This document shows, piece by piece, positions 51,201 to 61,319 of a DNA stretch of 64,000 nt. A program made the position numbers and the translations under genes. Origin of the DNA: Desulfuromonadales bacterium. GTDB lineage: Bacteria > Desulfobacterota > Desulfuromonadia > Desulfuromonadales > Syntrophotaleaceae. The DNA is taken from contig JABXKU010000004.1 in the NCBI GenBank assembly GCA_013619105.1, positions 40,468 through 104,467 of the forward strand, given 5' to 3'. A model generated the notes under the pieces. The model worked only from the letters and a program-made list of their open reading frames with translations. It was not told where the DNA came from and searched no databases. Every line of letters begins with the position of its first letter. The stretch's first letter is position 1.

Positions 51201-52193
51201 CGGGGCAGTGGCTTCATTGGCCTGAAAGATTGGCGTATCGCTGATTATCAGGCCAAGTTTGTCGGCGAGAAGTTTCAAGCCGTCGATTTGCTGGAATTGC
51301 AGGCACAGATCGATCCCGACTTGACGTTGGCGGGTACCCCCTCTGAATTACGTGTGGACGGACGGGTTAGCATAAATGAATTTTTGTTACGGAAATTGGA
51401 CACTTCCTCGACGCTTAAAGTGAGTGAAGACGTCGTGCTGGTGGGTAGCGAAGGCGAAACCGCTGAACCTGCGATTCCTCTGGCGGTAAACGCCAATATC
51501 GACCTGATCCTTGGCGAGCATGTGTTGGTGAAAGCTGCAGGCCTTGATGCGCGCTTAGAAGGGAAGATGAAACTTAACGTGGCTCCAGGAAAAGATCCGA
51601 CCGGTACCGGCCGAATTAGCGTCGCAGAAGGTGCCTACAGCGCCTATGGCGCCAAGCTAAATATCGAGCGGGGCCATTTGCTGTTCAGTGGTGGTCCGGT
51701 GCAGGAGCCGACCTTTGATATCCTCGCATTGCGTACCGTGGGCAAGGTTAAAGCTGGCGTGCGGGTCGCTGGCACCCCTCGCGCGCCCAGGCTCGAACTC
51801 TATTCAGAGCCGCCCATGGGCAACAACGACCGGCTGGCTTATATCGTCCTTGGTCGTCCCGTCGCCAGCACCAGTGGCGACGCCGATTTGCTCATGACAG
51901 CGGCAGGCGCTCTTCTGTCGCAGGGGGAATCGGTGGTGCTGCAGGATCAGATCAAGCGACAACTCGGCGTCGACGTGCTCGGTTTCGAGGCTGGGGACGA
52001 CGATGTGTCACCCTCAATGTTGACCGTAGGCAAATATCTGAGCCCCGCCCTTTATGTGAGTTACGGCAAGTCGCTGTTTGCCGAAACCAGCGAATTTCGT
52101 ATGCGCTATAGTCTCGGTGAACACTTGGAGCTGGAATCGAAGACCGGTACGGAGAGCGGTGTTGATCTCTACTACAAGGTTGAGTTTCGCTAG
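48261..52193 (+). CDS. tamB: Translocation/assembly module inner membrane protein (TamB)
   Basis: 1310 aa, N-terminal TM, beta-helical repeats, C-terminal DUF490-type region (SVAEGAYSAYGAKLNIERGHLLFSGGPVQEPTFDILALRTV). Confidence 0.9.
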   Translation: MVTRRWKYILAGLLLVLGLAVLASYWLLATTAGARWVSAELVRRSSLPLVVGKVEGRLCDELRLEEVRVEWPSGSLTTESFSFAWRPTALLRGKLLVTALTAQGATLSTVAGVEPPIEPAQTLSLCWPERPGWLKWLRVELRQLRLEAVQWQRPEQPPLELDRFTGRLRWTGRRLKLTALELIAPQGTLNASLEARWGRPALTLEATAEIAELAGEKARLQLALQVKPGEAPESLQGKLNLTANSAPTGKLTLASGLHLDAETLDLTAFQLAQADLAGRVNGSAKLHYAAEAPQLECKAAMTRWDLAQIAGTASDLNGTVQLAGGLDDYRGVFDLNNQGPGWQALQLASPFAGNLQQIAFTQLQAQAFKGKISGDLTVGWQPLLEVSGSLVAEGLDPAMIQPDWPGSIGLQAEGSWRQPATGPFEAALRGRLLDSTLRGYSLRGTVDGHLLGADLELAALELQGQGVSLSAKGELGKRLNVRFESSDLARLLPGAAGALQGSGWLRWRDQQLAGAMSGRGSRLRYGEHRLAGADFNLSRPTGGDDATLSLDLRRLQSAGVPLVDATFQGTGLPERHRLAGSLQLDSRAQLELAIAGGYSEGGWQGTLQRLMIKDAIGPLKLVKPVPLVLSGDMVQVQDLMFQGAGSEELQAAADLRLQPFSGQLDADWREFNLARANLWLKGIHMTGRSSGSTAIKWPVDGQRDVVAQLELSGSLKQDETTVELRHLNSQLTWNRSGLQGDVEVELAGGGRFQGSVRSVEGPSLALPQGGDWQLTWGDLELQPWLVDLLPGLIVEGRASGHSKGSWAPDGQMAVTGQSSIAGGRLAGKAHDGLLSFVLKSATASWDWHGEQLRGETSLVLEEYGRLDGNFRLPVPARLPLAPKPGGQLFGRLTGQMQERGLVALLLPGVVQESHGSLVVDLIAGGEWQQPSLTGRLKLAEAGAYLPAAGIELKDLGVTADFSDDRMQFSELVVHSGPGQLRGSGFIGLKDWRIADYQAKFVGEKFQAVDLLELQAQIDPDLTLAGTPSELRVDGRVSINEFLLRKLDTSSTLKVSEDVVLVGSEGETAEPAIPLAVNANIDLILGEHVLVKAAGLDARLEGKMKLNVAPGKDPTGTGRISVAEGAYSAYGAKLNIERGHLLFSGGPVQEPTFDILALRTVGKVKAGVRVAGTPRAPRLELYSEPPMGNNDRLAYIVLGRPVASTSGDADLLMTAAGALLSQGESVVLQDQIKRQLGVDVLGFEAGDDDVSPSMLTVGKYLSPALYVSYGKSLFAETSEFRMRYSLGEHLELESKTGTESGVDLYYKVEFR

Positions 52194-52385
52194 CCTGGTT
52201 TAAGCCTTTGGATAAAAGTGTTGGCTCAAGAAGGTTCATCGAGGGCAACGAGCAAGCCGCTGGATTTTTTGCTTTCTGAATTTGTTGCAGGTCGGAAGCG
52301 AACTTAATCCAACTTCAGCAGGCAGCATTGAAGGACCTGGCCCTTGCGGAGCATAATGATACGGCTATCGTCAGCGCACAAAACA

Positions 52386-52898
52386 TCAGTCGATCACTGT
52401 GATCTTTTCAATGATGACCGGTTCTTGCGGCACATCGTCGTAATCTGCGGAACTGCCGGTAGCCACCTGTTCGATGGTATAGACGACGTCCATGCCGTCA
52501 ACTACCTCGCCGAAAACCGCATAGCCGTAGATCTCCGGTTTAGATCCAGCATGGTCCAAAGATTTGTTGTCAGCGGTGTTGATGAAGAACTGGGCTCGGG
52601 CGCTGTTAACCTCGACAGTGCGGGCCATGGCAATGGTGCCAGTTTTGTTTCTGAGCTTGTTAGGCGCTTCGTTTTTGATCGATTCAACCGTCGGCTTTTC
52701 TGCCAGATCCGGGGTCAGGCCACCTCCCTGGATCATAAAGTCTTTAATCACCCGGTGAAAGATGGTGCCATCGTAATGGCCGGCTCGAGCGTAGGCGATA
52801 AAGTTAGCTACGGTAACAGGGGCTTTGGCCGCGTTGAGTTCAAAAATGATTTCGCCCAGGGATGTTTCCACCTGGATCATGGGATTAGAGGCGCTCAC
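52386..52898 (-). CDS. Cyclophilin-type peptidyl-prolyl cis-trans isomerase
   Basis: MIQVETSLGEIIFELNAAKAPVTVANFIAYA, GTIFHRVIKDFMIQGGG; GTG start at 52898 with AAGGAG upstream preferred over 52994. Confidence 0.92.
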   Translation of the reverse strand: MSASNPMIQVETSLGEIIFELNAAKAPVTVANFIAYARAGHYDGTIFHRVIKDFMIQGGGLTPDLAEKPTVESIKNEAPNKLRNKTGTIAMARTVEVNSARAQFFINTADNKSLDHAGSKPEIYGYAVFGEVVDGMDVVYTIEQVATGSSADYDDVPQEPVIIEKITVID

Positions 52899-53079
52899 GG
52901 TAATACTCCTTGTCGAATTCAATAAATGTGACAGATGTTTATAGCGGCGATCAACAGGTCGAGAAATTATAGAGATCGTGGGGAATTCAGGCAAGGGAGA
53001 AGTGAGCTCGTTCAGAGCATGCCAGGGCCACTGGCGTTGGTTGTTGTGATTCGATCAGAGACTATAGCGAGACGCAAAA

Positions 53080-53116
53080 AAAATGGCGTGCCGCTTAGGA
53101 GGGAAAGCAGCACGCC
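53080..53116 (-). terminator. Intrinsic terminator downstream of cheV
   Basis: Minus strand GGCGTGCTGCTTTCCCTCCTAAGCGGCACGCCATTTTTTTT. Confidence 0.8.
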
Positions 53117-53220
53117 GAAAGTGTGGAAGGGGGTTTTGTCTTCTGTACTATTCAGATCGACTCAATGACGAAAAAGCTTTAGAGTTGATTGGTTAGCTCC
53201 TCTGAACAGCTGTGGTGCAA

Positions 53221-54186
53221 TTACAGGCAGAACCGGTCGATCATCTCTACCAGTTCCGGTATCTGCGGTTTGCTGATCGAGCCGTTTGCTCCTACCGAGG
53301 TGCACTTGGCGGCCATCTGGTCGGTAATCAGTGAGGAGAACATGATGATCTTGAGATTTTTCAGACCAAGCTCCTCGCGAACTTTGCGGCACAGGGTCAG
53401 GCCGTCCATCTTCGGCATTTCGATGTCGGTAATCAGTATGTTCAGCTGTTGCAGGAACTCTTCTTCTGAGTCGACCTGCTCATGGATTTTTTTCAGAGCC
53501 TGGTAGCAGTCGTCTCCGTCAATGAAAGTGGTTAGCTGAGTGTATCCAGAGTTGGTCAATACTCGCTCAATACCGGTGCGAATAATGGCCGAATCTTCGG
53601 CCATCATAAGTTTGATCTGTTGGCGCTGTTCAGTTTTGCTCAGGCCTTCTGCCGAAGTGTCCTGTTTCTCAACCGCCGATCCTGCAAAAACCTTACTCAA
53701 CTCAGGGTCGAGTTCGGTGAGAATATGTTCCAGGTCAACGAGCAGGATTTCTTTGCTGCCGACATTAATGCTGCCGGTGAAGCGGGGTTTGAACTTATCG
53801 ATAAAGGGAGCCATCGGCCGGACATCCTCCCAGCTGACGCGGTGAATCTGATTGACGTCGTCCACCAGAAAGCCCGTCACCTTGCGGTTGAACTGGCAGA
53901 CTAGCACCACGGGTCGTTCTGGGCCATCGTCGTTAGGCTGCTGGGGGTTGAGATGTTTGTTCAAGTCGATTAAGGATATGGATTGACCCCGCACCAGATA
54001 GGTTCCCAGCACCGATGGTTCACTCTGCGGCAGGGTGGTGGTTTTTTCGGGTTCGTATTGAATGATCTCTCGTAGCTTCTGGACGTTGATACCAAAGGAC
54101 TGCTCTCCCAGATAAAATTCCAGGATCTCCATTTCATTGGTGCCGCTTTCCAGCAAAATCTCTTGGCTGGGTCTGTCTTCCATCAT
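53221..54186 (-). CDS. cheV: CheV-type chemotaxis protein (CheW plus receiver domains)
   Basis: N-terminal CheW domain, C-terminal receiver (IKLMMAEDSAIIRTGIERVL, ILITDIEMPKMDGLTLCRKV). Confidence 0.9.
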   Translation of the reverse strand: MMEDRPSQEILLESGTNEMEILEFYLGEQSFGINVQKLREIIQYEPEKTTTLPQSEPSVLGTYLVRGQSISLIDLNKHLNPQQPNDDGPERPVVLVCQFNRKVTGFLVDDVNQIHRVSWEDVRPMAPFIDKFKPRFTGSINVGSKEILLVDLEHILTELDPELSKVFAGSAVEKQDTSAEGLSKTEQRQQIKLMMAEDSAIIRTGIERVLTNSGYTQLTTFIDGDDCYQALKKIHEQVDSEEEFLQQLNILITDIEMPKMDGLTLCRKVREELGLKNLKIIMFSSLITDQMAAKCTSVGANGSISKPQIPELVEMIDRFCL

Positions 54187-54926
54187 TGCTTTCGCTCCGT
54201 ATAAAAGATAAAAACTGCACTATTTCAATTCAAAGTCGATAAACGGGTCATTATCCTGACGCAAAACAAAGGTGCAATAGTACGTTGCGTCAAAATATTG
54301 GTTGCTGTCCAAACGTCTGCACGGTGTCAGGTATTTGCTATGAGAGTACTGCACAAACTGTGACAATGTCTGCTCAAGGCAGAAGTAAAAATGTGAAATG
54401 TCTGAAAAATTGAGTCCACGGAGGGGCTGGCGAGGGCATGGATAGTCTATGTCAGCCTGTGTCGCCGCGCCTAGATCTTTAGAATGACTTGGTTTTTCAT
54501 GCTTTGAGTCGGTCTCTCTCGATTTTTCCATCATCCTGAAGATTGAGAGTGTTTTTCACTATAGTGAAGACCTCTTTCAGTCAATAAGTCCCCCGATTAT
54601 AAATGTATTTTTACCTCATTGTGTTGCCTTGAAAGCCCCATGTGCCCCACTTGTGAGGCGTATTCTGCCACACCTGTGACCCGGTTTTTGGTTGCCACGA
54701 CGAATAATCACGATTATCTTTTGTTTTTGGAAAAAATCTTTGGGAAAGAGTTTGCTCGATTCGGGCGCCTTATTTGAAAAGGTGGAGTCGATCGGCAAGT
54801 TGTTCTTGACTGGTAAACAGCCGCGTCACCCTGACGGCCGACGGACCTGTGCTGAAAAGGGTCAAGGCCAACCGACAGGTAACCGCCGATATCTGATTCT
54901 ATAATCGTAAAAGTACCGTAGAGAGA

Positions 54927-55790
54927 TTGACAATGGACTCAGTCATTCGAGTAGAAAAGGTCATTCAAGACTTCTGGACAACTTCTCCAAGTAACAGTCT
55001 GCATCTTGGAACCGGCGAGAAGGCTTGGGCAATGCCGCATGTCGCGATAGCTCGGGGGGATGACCCTCTGTTCCTCCGTAACAAAGAGATGATCGGCCCT
55101 TTCCTCTGGACGCCTGAAGAGGCCTACGCTCTTGCCTTCCCCGAGACCCCGGCGCCAGCCTGCGAACTGCGGGTCATCAGCTATGTGCTGCCGCAGACCC
55201 CGGAAACCCGTGCCGATCAACGTCTGGAGAAGACCATGCCAACCGAACGCTGGGCGCGTTCGCGATTTCATGGCGAAGAGTTTAACTGCGACCTGCGTCT
55301 CCACCTAGCCGAGACACTCAACCGGGCCGGGCATCCTTCTGTGGCGCCCGAGCGTTTACCCGATTTTGGTTGGCAGCAATCTGAACGATTCGGCTTTGCC
55401 TCCAACTGGTCGGAACGACATGCGGCCTTCGTCGCCGGCCATGGCACCTTCAGCCTCTCCGATGCACTGATCACCCCCTGGGGGCAGGCCGTGCGCTTGG
55501 GCTCAGTGGTGTCGCGCATCGACTTGCCGGTTACAGGGCGCGTTTACGGCGATGACCATCACGCTTGGTGCCTCTGGTACGCCAAGGGGATCTGCGGCGC
55601 CTGTGCAACACGCTGCCCGGCTGACGCCATCACCACCGGCGAGGGGCACGACAAGCAGGCCTGTATGACTTATATCCTGGACACAACCGCGCCTCACGCC
55701 ACCAAGACCTACGGCACAGGCGCTACACCCTGCGGGCTGTGTCAGGTCAAGGTGCCCTGCGAAGCCCAGGTGCCACAAGAGTTGCTTTAA
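54927..55790 (+). CDS. 4Fe-4S protein related to epoxyqueuosine reductase-like proteins
   Basis: CLWYAKGICGACATRCPADAITTGEGHDKQAC...CGLCQVKVPCEAQVP. Confidence 0.7.
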   Translation: MTMDSVIRVEKVIQDFWTTSPSNSLHLGTGEKAWAMPHVAIARGDDPLFLRNKEMIGPFLWTPEEAYALAFPETPAPACELRVISYVLPQTPETRADQRLEKTMPTERWARSRFHGEEFNCDLRLHLAETLNRAGHPSVAPERLPDFGWQQSERFGFASNWSERHAAFVAGHGTFSLSDALITPWGQAVRLGSVVSRIDLPVTGRVYGDDHHAWCLWYAKGICGACATRCPADAITTGEGHDKQACMTYILDTTAPHATKTYGTGATPCGLCQVKVPCEAQVPQELL

Positions 55791-55840
55791 AAACGTTACG
55801 CCAGGCTCTGGCGCAACCATTCATAGTATGGGGAGAAGTC

Positions 55841-57028
55841 ATGCATGTTCCGTTAAGCGAATTGCAGCAGCGGCTGAACTGTTTCCGTAACCAGATGGAT
55901 CGCACCGATCCCGAATGGCAGGCAGCGGTCATCTTCGGCAAGGTCAATCAGTACTATTTTACCGGCACCATGCAGGACGGCTTGTTGTGGGTTCCCCGCC
56001 GAAACGAAGCGACCTATTGGGTGCGCAAGAGTATCGAACGGGCCAAGGATGAATCACTGTTTCCACGCATCGAGCCTATGAATAGCTTTCGTGATGTCGC
56101 TGCGACAGTCGGAAAACTACCTGCCTGTCTTCACCTTGAGTGCGAGCTGGTGCCCCTGGCTATGCTGCGTCGCTTCCAGAAACACTTTCCCGTCAACGAT
56201 ATCCGCTCCCTCGATGGGACCATGGCGGCTGTTCGGGCGGTTAAGAGCGAATACGAGTTGAATATTATGGAACGTTCCGGAGAGATACATCGCCGCATTT
56301 TGGAGGAGAGGGTGCCGGCCATGCTCAGGGAGGGTATGAGCGAAGCGGAGTTTGCCGCAGCGCTCTATCCTGTGATGGTCGAAGAGGGCCATCACGGTGT
56401 GGCCCGATTCGGCATGTTCCAGACCGAAATGGCCCTGGGCAATATCTGCTTTGGCGAAAGTTCGATCTATCCCAACTACTTCGACGGCCCGGGTGGAAGT
56501 TACGGCCTGCATCCGGCCGTGCCCCTGCTTGGCAGTCGCACCTGCAAGCTGGCTAAAGGCGATTTGGTCTTTGTAGATATTGGTTGTGGGGTGGACGGTT
56601 ACCATACCGACAAAACTCAAACCTATATGTTTGGCGGGCCGATTGCCGACAAGGCGATTGCCGCCCATCACGAATGCGTGGCGATTCAGAATAGAATCGC
56701 CGAGCAGCTTCGTCCAGGCGCTATCCCTTCGGAAATTTACAAGCAGCTTATCGATAGCCTGAGCGACGATTTTCTGCAAAATTTTATGGGATATGGCGCC
56801 CGCCCGGCCCGTTTTCTCGGCCACAGCATCGGTTTACAAATTGACGAGGCTCCGGTCATCGCCAAGGGATTCGATGAACCGTTGCAGGAAGGAATGGTGC
56901 TGGCTCTGGAACCTAAAAAGGGCGTCGAAGGGATAGGTATGGTTGGTATCGAAAATACGTTCATTGTGACCGCTGAAGGGGGGCGCTCTATCACCGGGAC
57001 ACATCCAGGATTGATGAAAATATATTGA
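55841..57028 (+). CDS. M24-family Xaa-Pro aminopeptidase-like protein
   Basis: Creatinase N-domain, DIGCGVDGYHTDKTQTY, GHSIGLQIDEAP, ALEPKKGVEGIGMVGIENTFIV; start with GGGGAGAAG RBS. Confidence 0.9.
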   Translation: MHVPLSELQQRLNCFRNQMDRTDPEWQAAVIFGKVNQYYFTGTMQDGLLWVPRRNEATYWVRKSIERAKDESLFPRIEPMNSFRDVAATVGKLPACLHLECELVPLAMLRRFQKHFPVNDIRSLDGTMAAVRAVKSEYELNIMERSGEIHRRILEERVPAMLREGMSEAEFAAALYPVMVEEGHHGVARFGMFQTEMALGNICFGESSIYPNYFDGPGGSYGLHPAVPLLGSRTCKLAKGDLVFVDIGCGVDGYHTDKTQTYMFGGPIADKAIAAHHECVAIQNRIAEQLRPGAIPSEIYKQLIDSLSDDFLQNFMGYGARPARFLGHSIGLQIDEAPVIAKGFDEPLQEGMVLALEPKKGVEGIGMVGIENTFIVTAEGGRSITGTHPGLMKIY

Positions 57029-57039
57029 TCGTCTAGCTA

Positions 57040-57215
57040 GTGTCCATCTGGAAACTTTGGATGGACACAGTGCAGTTTTCATATGGGAAACGAGCAATTT
57101 TTCCCAAGGTCAAGGAAATCAAGTGCTTGCACGGAGGCGTAGCTGTTTACGCCGCACACGCAAGGGCGCGGATTGACATCGAGATTGGGGAAAAGAGCCG
57201 TTTCCGGATGAAAAC
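57040..57215. repeat. Dispersed repeat copy B (~176 bp, inverted relative to copy A)
   Basis: GTGTCCATCTGGAAACTTTGGATGGACAC ... GGGGAAAAGAGCCGTTTCCGGATGAAAAC; 12 nt after the M24 peptidase stop. Confidence 0.85.
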
Positions 57216-57358
57216 TAGGTAAGCTTTACGTGACGCTTGTTCGAATTGAAGGTGCTGGCCATGAAGCGTAGTGCGTAACTGAAAATCGAGGCGATATAAT
57301 TGGCCAAGCCGGAATGGCGGCAAAAAGTACCGCCCGGGCAATGACACAGGAATTGCAC

Positions 57359-57397
57359 ACAAAAAGAAAAAGGGGTTACGTCTATTGACGTAACCCC
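57359..57397 (-). terminator. Intrinsic terminator of tRNA-Phe
   Basis: Minus strand GGGGTTACGTCAATAGACGTAACCCCTTTTTCTTTTT, perfect 11-bp stem. Confidence 0.9.
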
Positions 57398-57407
57398 TTG
57401 ATTTCTT

Positions 57408-57483
<76 letters not shown>

Positions 57484-57655
57484 AAGTTGAGCTCCGTTTA
57501 TAGATGAAATTCCCCGTGTCTGTCAAGCAAAAATCAACAGCCTGTCCGAGTTGGGTCGGCCATCGCTTTTGTCTATTTGAAGCCATGTGTTATTCTTACA
57601 CATATTGAAATCTACATTGGTTTTCCGGATGACCCACCGCATCAGGAGTATAACC

Positions 57656-58342
57656 ATGAGCGAAAGTACAGTCGATCCCGTTGAGGCTATCCCCTTTGCC
57701 GTGCGTGATTGCGCCCTGATTTCCCTGGCTACGGGTCTCAAGGCACAGAATCTACGGGAGTTTTGCGATATCCTCCAACGTGTCCCGCTGGAGAGTATTG
57801 AGCATCATTTATGGGGGCGCCTGTTGCAGCCCCGCTTCGATGAGCCGGAATATAACAACGATTTTGCTTCCTGGGCCTATCACGGTTTGCACGATAAGAC
57901 TTTGGCCGAACGGCTGAGTATGGTGGTTCCCACCGATTTTGCCGATCAGGAGGCCCTGCGCCAAGAGCTGATCGAAGTTCTTGAGGAGCGCCTTGACCAG
58001 TGTGAAATGGTGCCCTGGGCGAAAAAGGATCAGCAGTTCCATTTCTTGCGTTCGCAGATCGTTGTCTTTGACAGTGGCCTGCGTTTCTCCCGCCCTGTCG
58101 ACTTGATCCCTTATCTGGCACACCTGTCCACGGGTAGCGTCTATTACCATTTTATCGATGCTCGCAACCGCACGACCGATCGCTGCGACGATTTCAGTGC
58201 CTGGCTGGCCGGTTGTGGCCCTGCTTATCAGCCTCTGCGCGAGAGGCTGTGTGGTGTCGACCCCTATTTTTCCTCGCTGCAGAACCTTCGCCAGATTGTC
58301 ACCGCCCTTTTTCAAAGTTTTTTCGAGGAGGCGGCCCAATGA
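57656..58342 (+). CDS. DUF5752-like protein
   Basis: IPFAVRDCALISLATGLKAQNLREFCDILQRVPLESIEHHLWGRLLQPRF; upstream of glycosyltransferase and OtsA. Confidence 0.65.
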   Translation: MSESTVDPVEAIPFAVRDCALISLATGLKAQNLREFCDILQRVPLESIEHHLWGRLLQPRFDEPEYNNDFASWAYHGLHDKTLAERLSMVVPTDFADQEALRQELIEVLEERLDQCEMVPWAKKDQQFHFLRSQIVVFDSGLRFSRPVDLIPYLAHLSTGSVYYHFIDARNRTTDRCDDFSAWLAGCGPAYQPLRERLCGVDPYFSSLQNLRQIVTALFQSFFEEAAQ

Positions 58343-59601
58343 GTTGTACTGACACCAATGGCAGCCTATTGCTCGATCGCTACGCCGAGGTGACCGGCCG
58401 TGAGGTTATTCATCACCTGCAGCAGTTGGCGGCGCCCCTTAAGGGGGCCAAGGTGGTGCATGTCAATTCGACCCGCGAAGGGGGCGGGGTGGCGGAAATC
58501 CTGCAAAAGCTGATTCCTCTCAAAAGGGCTCTTGGTATCGATGCCAGCTGGGAGGTCATTCAGGGCAGTCCGATGTTTTACGAATGCACCAAGGGCTTTC
58601 ATAACGGTCTGCAGGGCATGGGCAGTCCGATTCCGAAACAGTTGTTGGCCGAGTATGAAAAGGTCAACGCCGAAAATGCCGAGGGGTTACGCAGCACTCT
58701 GGAAGAGGCCGACTTCGTGGTTATTCACGACCCGCAGCCGGCGCCGTTGCTGAGTCACTGCCCTGAGCGTCGCGGGCGCTGGCTGTGGCGTTGTCACATT
58801 GACGCCAGTCATCCCTATCGTCCGGTGTGGAAATATCTGAGGCAGTGGGTCATTCCCTACGACGCCAGTATCTTTTCCATTCCCCAGTTTGCTCAGCCGC
58901 TGCCCCATCCTCAGTACATTGTTGCGCCAAGCATCGATCCGTTGAGCGAAAAAAATCGCGATTTACCTTTGGATGAGCTGCAGGGCGTCCGCGAGCGTTT
59001 TAAGCTTGATCCGGATCTGCCGATGATGTTGCAGGTCTCCCGTTACGATCGTTTCAAGGATCCATTGGGGGTGGTGCAAGCCTGCCAGTTGGCGGGAAAG
59101 CTGACCCCTTTGCAGCTGGTGCTTGCCGGTGGGGGGGCCAGTGACGACCCCGAAGGCGAGGCGGTGTTGGAGGAGGTACGTCAGGCCGCAGCTGGGGATT
59201 CGCGCATTCAGGTTCTGTTGTTGCCGGCAGATGCCCACCATACGATCAACGCCTTGCAGCGGACCGCCGATATTGTGCTGCAGAAGTCGATTCGCGAGGG
59301 CTTCGGTCTGACTGTGGCCGAAGCCATGTGGAAGGGAAAGCCGGTGATCGGCGGTGACACCGGCGGCATTCGCCTGCAGGTCTTCGACCACTACACCGGT
59401 TTTCTGGTGCGCACCCCGGAGGGAGCGGCACTGCGTATCCGTTATCTGCTCCATCGCCGTGAACTGCTCAAGGAAATGGGGCGGCGGGCGCAGCGCTTTG
59501 TCGGCGAGAATTTTCTTATTACCCGCCATCTGCGGGAGTATCTGACCATGTTGCTGGGGCTGCAAAGCGGAACCCAAGGCCGCATGGAACTCGGTCTGTA
59601 G
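58339..59601 (+). CDS. GT4 glycosyltransferase, trehalose synthase (TreT)-like
   Basis: VVHVNSTREGGGVAEILQKLIPLKRALGIDASWEVIQGSPMFY, KSIREGFGLTVAEAMWKGKPVIGG; ATGA overlap with upstream gene. Confidence 0.82.
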   Translation: MSCTDTNGSLLLDRYAEVTGREVIHHLQQLAAPLKGAKVVHVNSTREGGGVAEILQKLIPLKRALGIDASWEVIQGSPMFYECTKGFHNGLQGMGSPIPKQLLAEYEKVNAENAEGLRSTLEEADFVVIHDPQPAPLLSHCPERRGRWLWRCHIDASHPYRPVWKYLRQWVIPYDASIFSIPQFAQPLPHPQYIVAPSIDPLSEKNRDLPLDELQGVRERFKLDPDLPMMLQVSRYDRFKDPLGVVQACQLAGKLTPLQLVLAGGGASDDPEGEAVLEEVRQAAAGDSRIQVLLLPADAHHTINALQRTADIVLQKSIREGFGLTVAEAMWKGKPVIGGDTGGIRLQVFDHYTGFLVRTPEGAALRIRYLLHRRELLKEMGRRAQRFVGENFLITRHLREYLTMLLGLQSGTQGRMELGL

Positions 59602-59641
59602 TTCATGCCCATACAATTTTGGCGAGACAGGAGACAATAGT

Positions 59642-61069
59642 ATGTCCCAAGAGCAAAAAAGGCGTTTGCTGGTAGTGTCCAATCGTCTGCCGGCGGTTGT
59701 TGAGTCTCGGGGGGAAGAATGGCACATCACCCCCGGAAGCGGCGGGCTGGTGACGGCCCTGGCTCCGGTTATGCGGCAGCAGCAGGGGTTGTGGATCGGT
59801 TGGCCGGGTTGCGGCGATGAGGCTCCACTGGGTCAGCTGTTGACCGGTTTTGCTCAGGACCATGGCTATTCTCTGGCGGCGGTGCCTCTTTCGGCCGATG
59901 AGGTGGAAAAGTATTATCGAGGATTTTCCAACGAGGCCTTATGGCCGCTGTTTCACGATCTTCTCGGCTTCTGTCGTTTTTCTTACGACAATTGGCAGGT
60001 TTATCTCGATGTCAACCGCCGGTTCGCCCAGGTCGTGACCGAGCATGCCAAGGCTGATGACCTGATCTGGGTTCACGACTATCAGTTGATCGGAGTGGGA
60101 GATCAGTTGCGGGCTCTGCAGATGCCCCAACCTCTCGGCTACTTTCTGCACATCCCCTTTCCGGCTCCGGACCTCTTTCGCCGCCTGCCGTGGAAGGACC
60201 AGTTAATTCGTTCGCTTCTGGCTTACGACCTGCTCGGTTTTCAGACCCTGCGGGATCGGCGTAATTTTGTTAACACCGCGATCTCCCTGCTAACCGAGGT
60301 CGAGGTGGTCAGTCGCAAACGGCAGTACGATTTATTACGCTTCGAAGGACGTACGGTGCGAGTTGGGCATTTTCCGATCAGTATCGATTTTGACGAATTT
60401 GATAGCGGCGCACGGTCCAAAGAGGTGGAGGACGCTGCCTGGTATCTGCATGAGAACCTGCATGGCCGGCAACTGATGCTGGGGGTCGACCGGCTTGACT
60501 ATACCAAGGGGATACCTGAGCGATTTTTGGCCTTTGAGCGGGCGTTGGAGAAATACCCCGAGCTTATTACCAAGATCAGCCTGATGCAATTGGTGGTACC
60601 GAGCCGTACCCTGGTGCCTGACTATCAGAATCTCAAAGAGACCCTAGATCAGCTGGCTGGCCGCATTAATGCCCGTTTCGGTGAGTCGATGTGGAACCCT
60701 ATTTATTATGTTTTTCGCAGCCTCGATCGCACCCAGCTGCTGGCTCGTTATCGGACCTCGGAGATTGCCCTCATCACCCCACTGCGAGACGGCATGAATT
60801 TGGTGGCCAAAGAATATTGTGCCAGTTCGGTGGAGAACAACGGCGTGCTGATTCTCAGCGAGTTTGCCGGAGCGGCGGATCAGCTCGGCAAGGGGGCACT
60901 GCTGGTCAATCCTTATGATATTGAAAGTACCGCCGACGCTATTTATCAGGCTTATGTCATGGCTCCGGACGAACGCCGCAGACGGATGAAGCTGTTGCGT
61001 AACGAAATTCGGAGAAATGATGTGCATCGCTGGCTGGATAGCTTTACTCAAGCCCTATATTCCAGTTAG
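59642..61069 (+). CDS. otsA: Alpha,alpha-trehalose-phosphate synthase-like GT20 enzyme
   Basis: [66 protein letters not shown]. Confidence 0.9.
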   Translation: MSQEQKRRLLVVSNRLPAVVESRGEEWHITPGSGGLVTALAPVMRQQQGLWIGWPGCGDEAPLGQLLTGFAQDHGYSLAAVPLSADEVEKYYRGFSNEALWPLFHDLLGFCRFSYDNWQVYLDVNRRFAQVVTEHAKADDLIWVHDYQLIGVGDQLRALQMPQPLGYFLHIPFPAPDLFRRLPWKDQLIRSLLAYDLLGFQTLRDRRNFVNTAISLLTEVEVVSRKRQYDLLRFEGRTVRVGHFPISIDFDEFDSGARSKEVEDAAWYLHENLHGRQLMLGVDRLDYTKGIPERFLAFERALEKYPELITKISLMQLVVPSRTLVPDYQNLKETLDQLAGRINARFGESMWNPIYYVFRSLDRTQLLARYRTSEIALITPLRDGMNLVAKEYCASSVENNGVLILSEFAGAADQLGKGALLVNPYDIESTADAIYQAYVMAPDERRRRMKLLRNEIRRNDVHRWLDSFTQALYSS

Positions 61070-61136
61070 CGCTCATCCACAGACCCCGGGGCCTGCGGTG
61101 CCTCTGGCTCAGGCTCAGGCAGAGACCGTGCGGTCC

Positions 61137-61165
61137 TTGCTATTCGACAGTAATTCTGCTAGAAG
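61137..61165 (+). promoter_or_regulatory. Candidate sigma70 promoter of the aroF leader
   Basis: TTGCTA - 17 bp - TAGAAG, about 33 nt before the leader peptide ATG. Confidence 0.45.
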
Positions 61166-61197
61166 AAAAGAGTATGTAAATTCACGGAGTGTTGACG

Positions 61198-61290
61198 ATG
61201 CAGTTTTGTTGCGAGTTTTTTAACGGTTTTTCCTTTTGGCGCGGCTTCTTTTTTAGGCCGTCTGCCCAGGGTGAAGGTCCGTTGACGTAA
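61198..61290 (+). CDS. Phenylalanine-rich leader peptide (attenuator), 30 aa MQFCCEFFNGFSFWRGFFFRPSAQGEGPLT
   Basis: 8 Phe in 30 codons including FFF; GGAG 8 nt upstream of ATG; followed by an antiterminator/terminator arrangement before aroF. Below the ORF-track length cutoff. Confidence 0.8.
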   Translation: MQFCCEFFNGFSFWRGFFFRPSAQGEGPLT

Positions 61291-61319
61291 CTGACAGTCG
61301 TCAATCAACCGATTAACAC

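Noticed and set aside
54692-54904. 70-aa ORF upstream of the 4Fe-4S protein
   Set aside because: No ribosome binding site or recognisable motif; composition not convincing.
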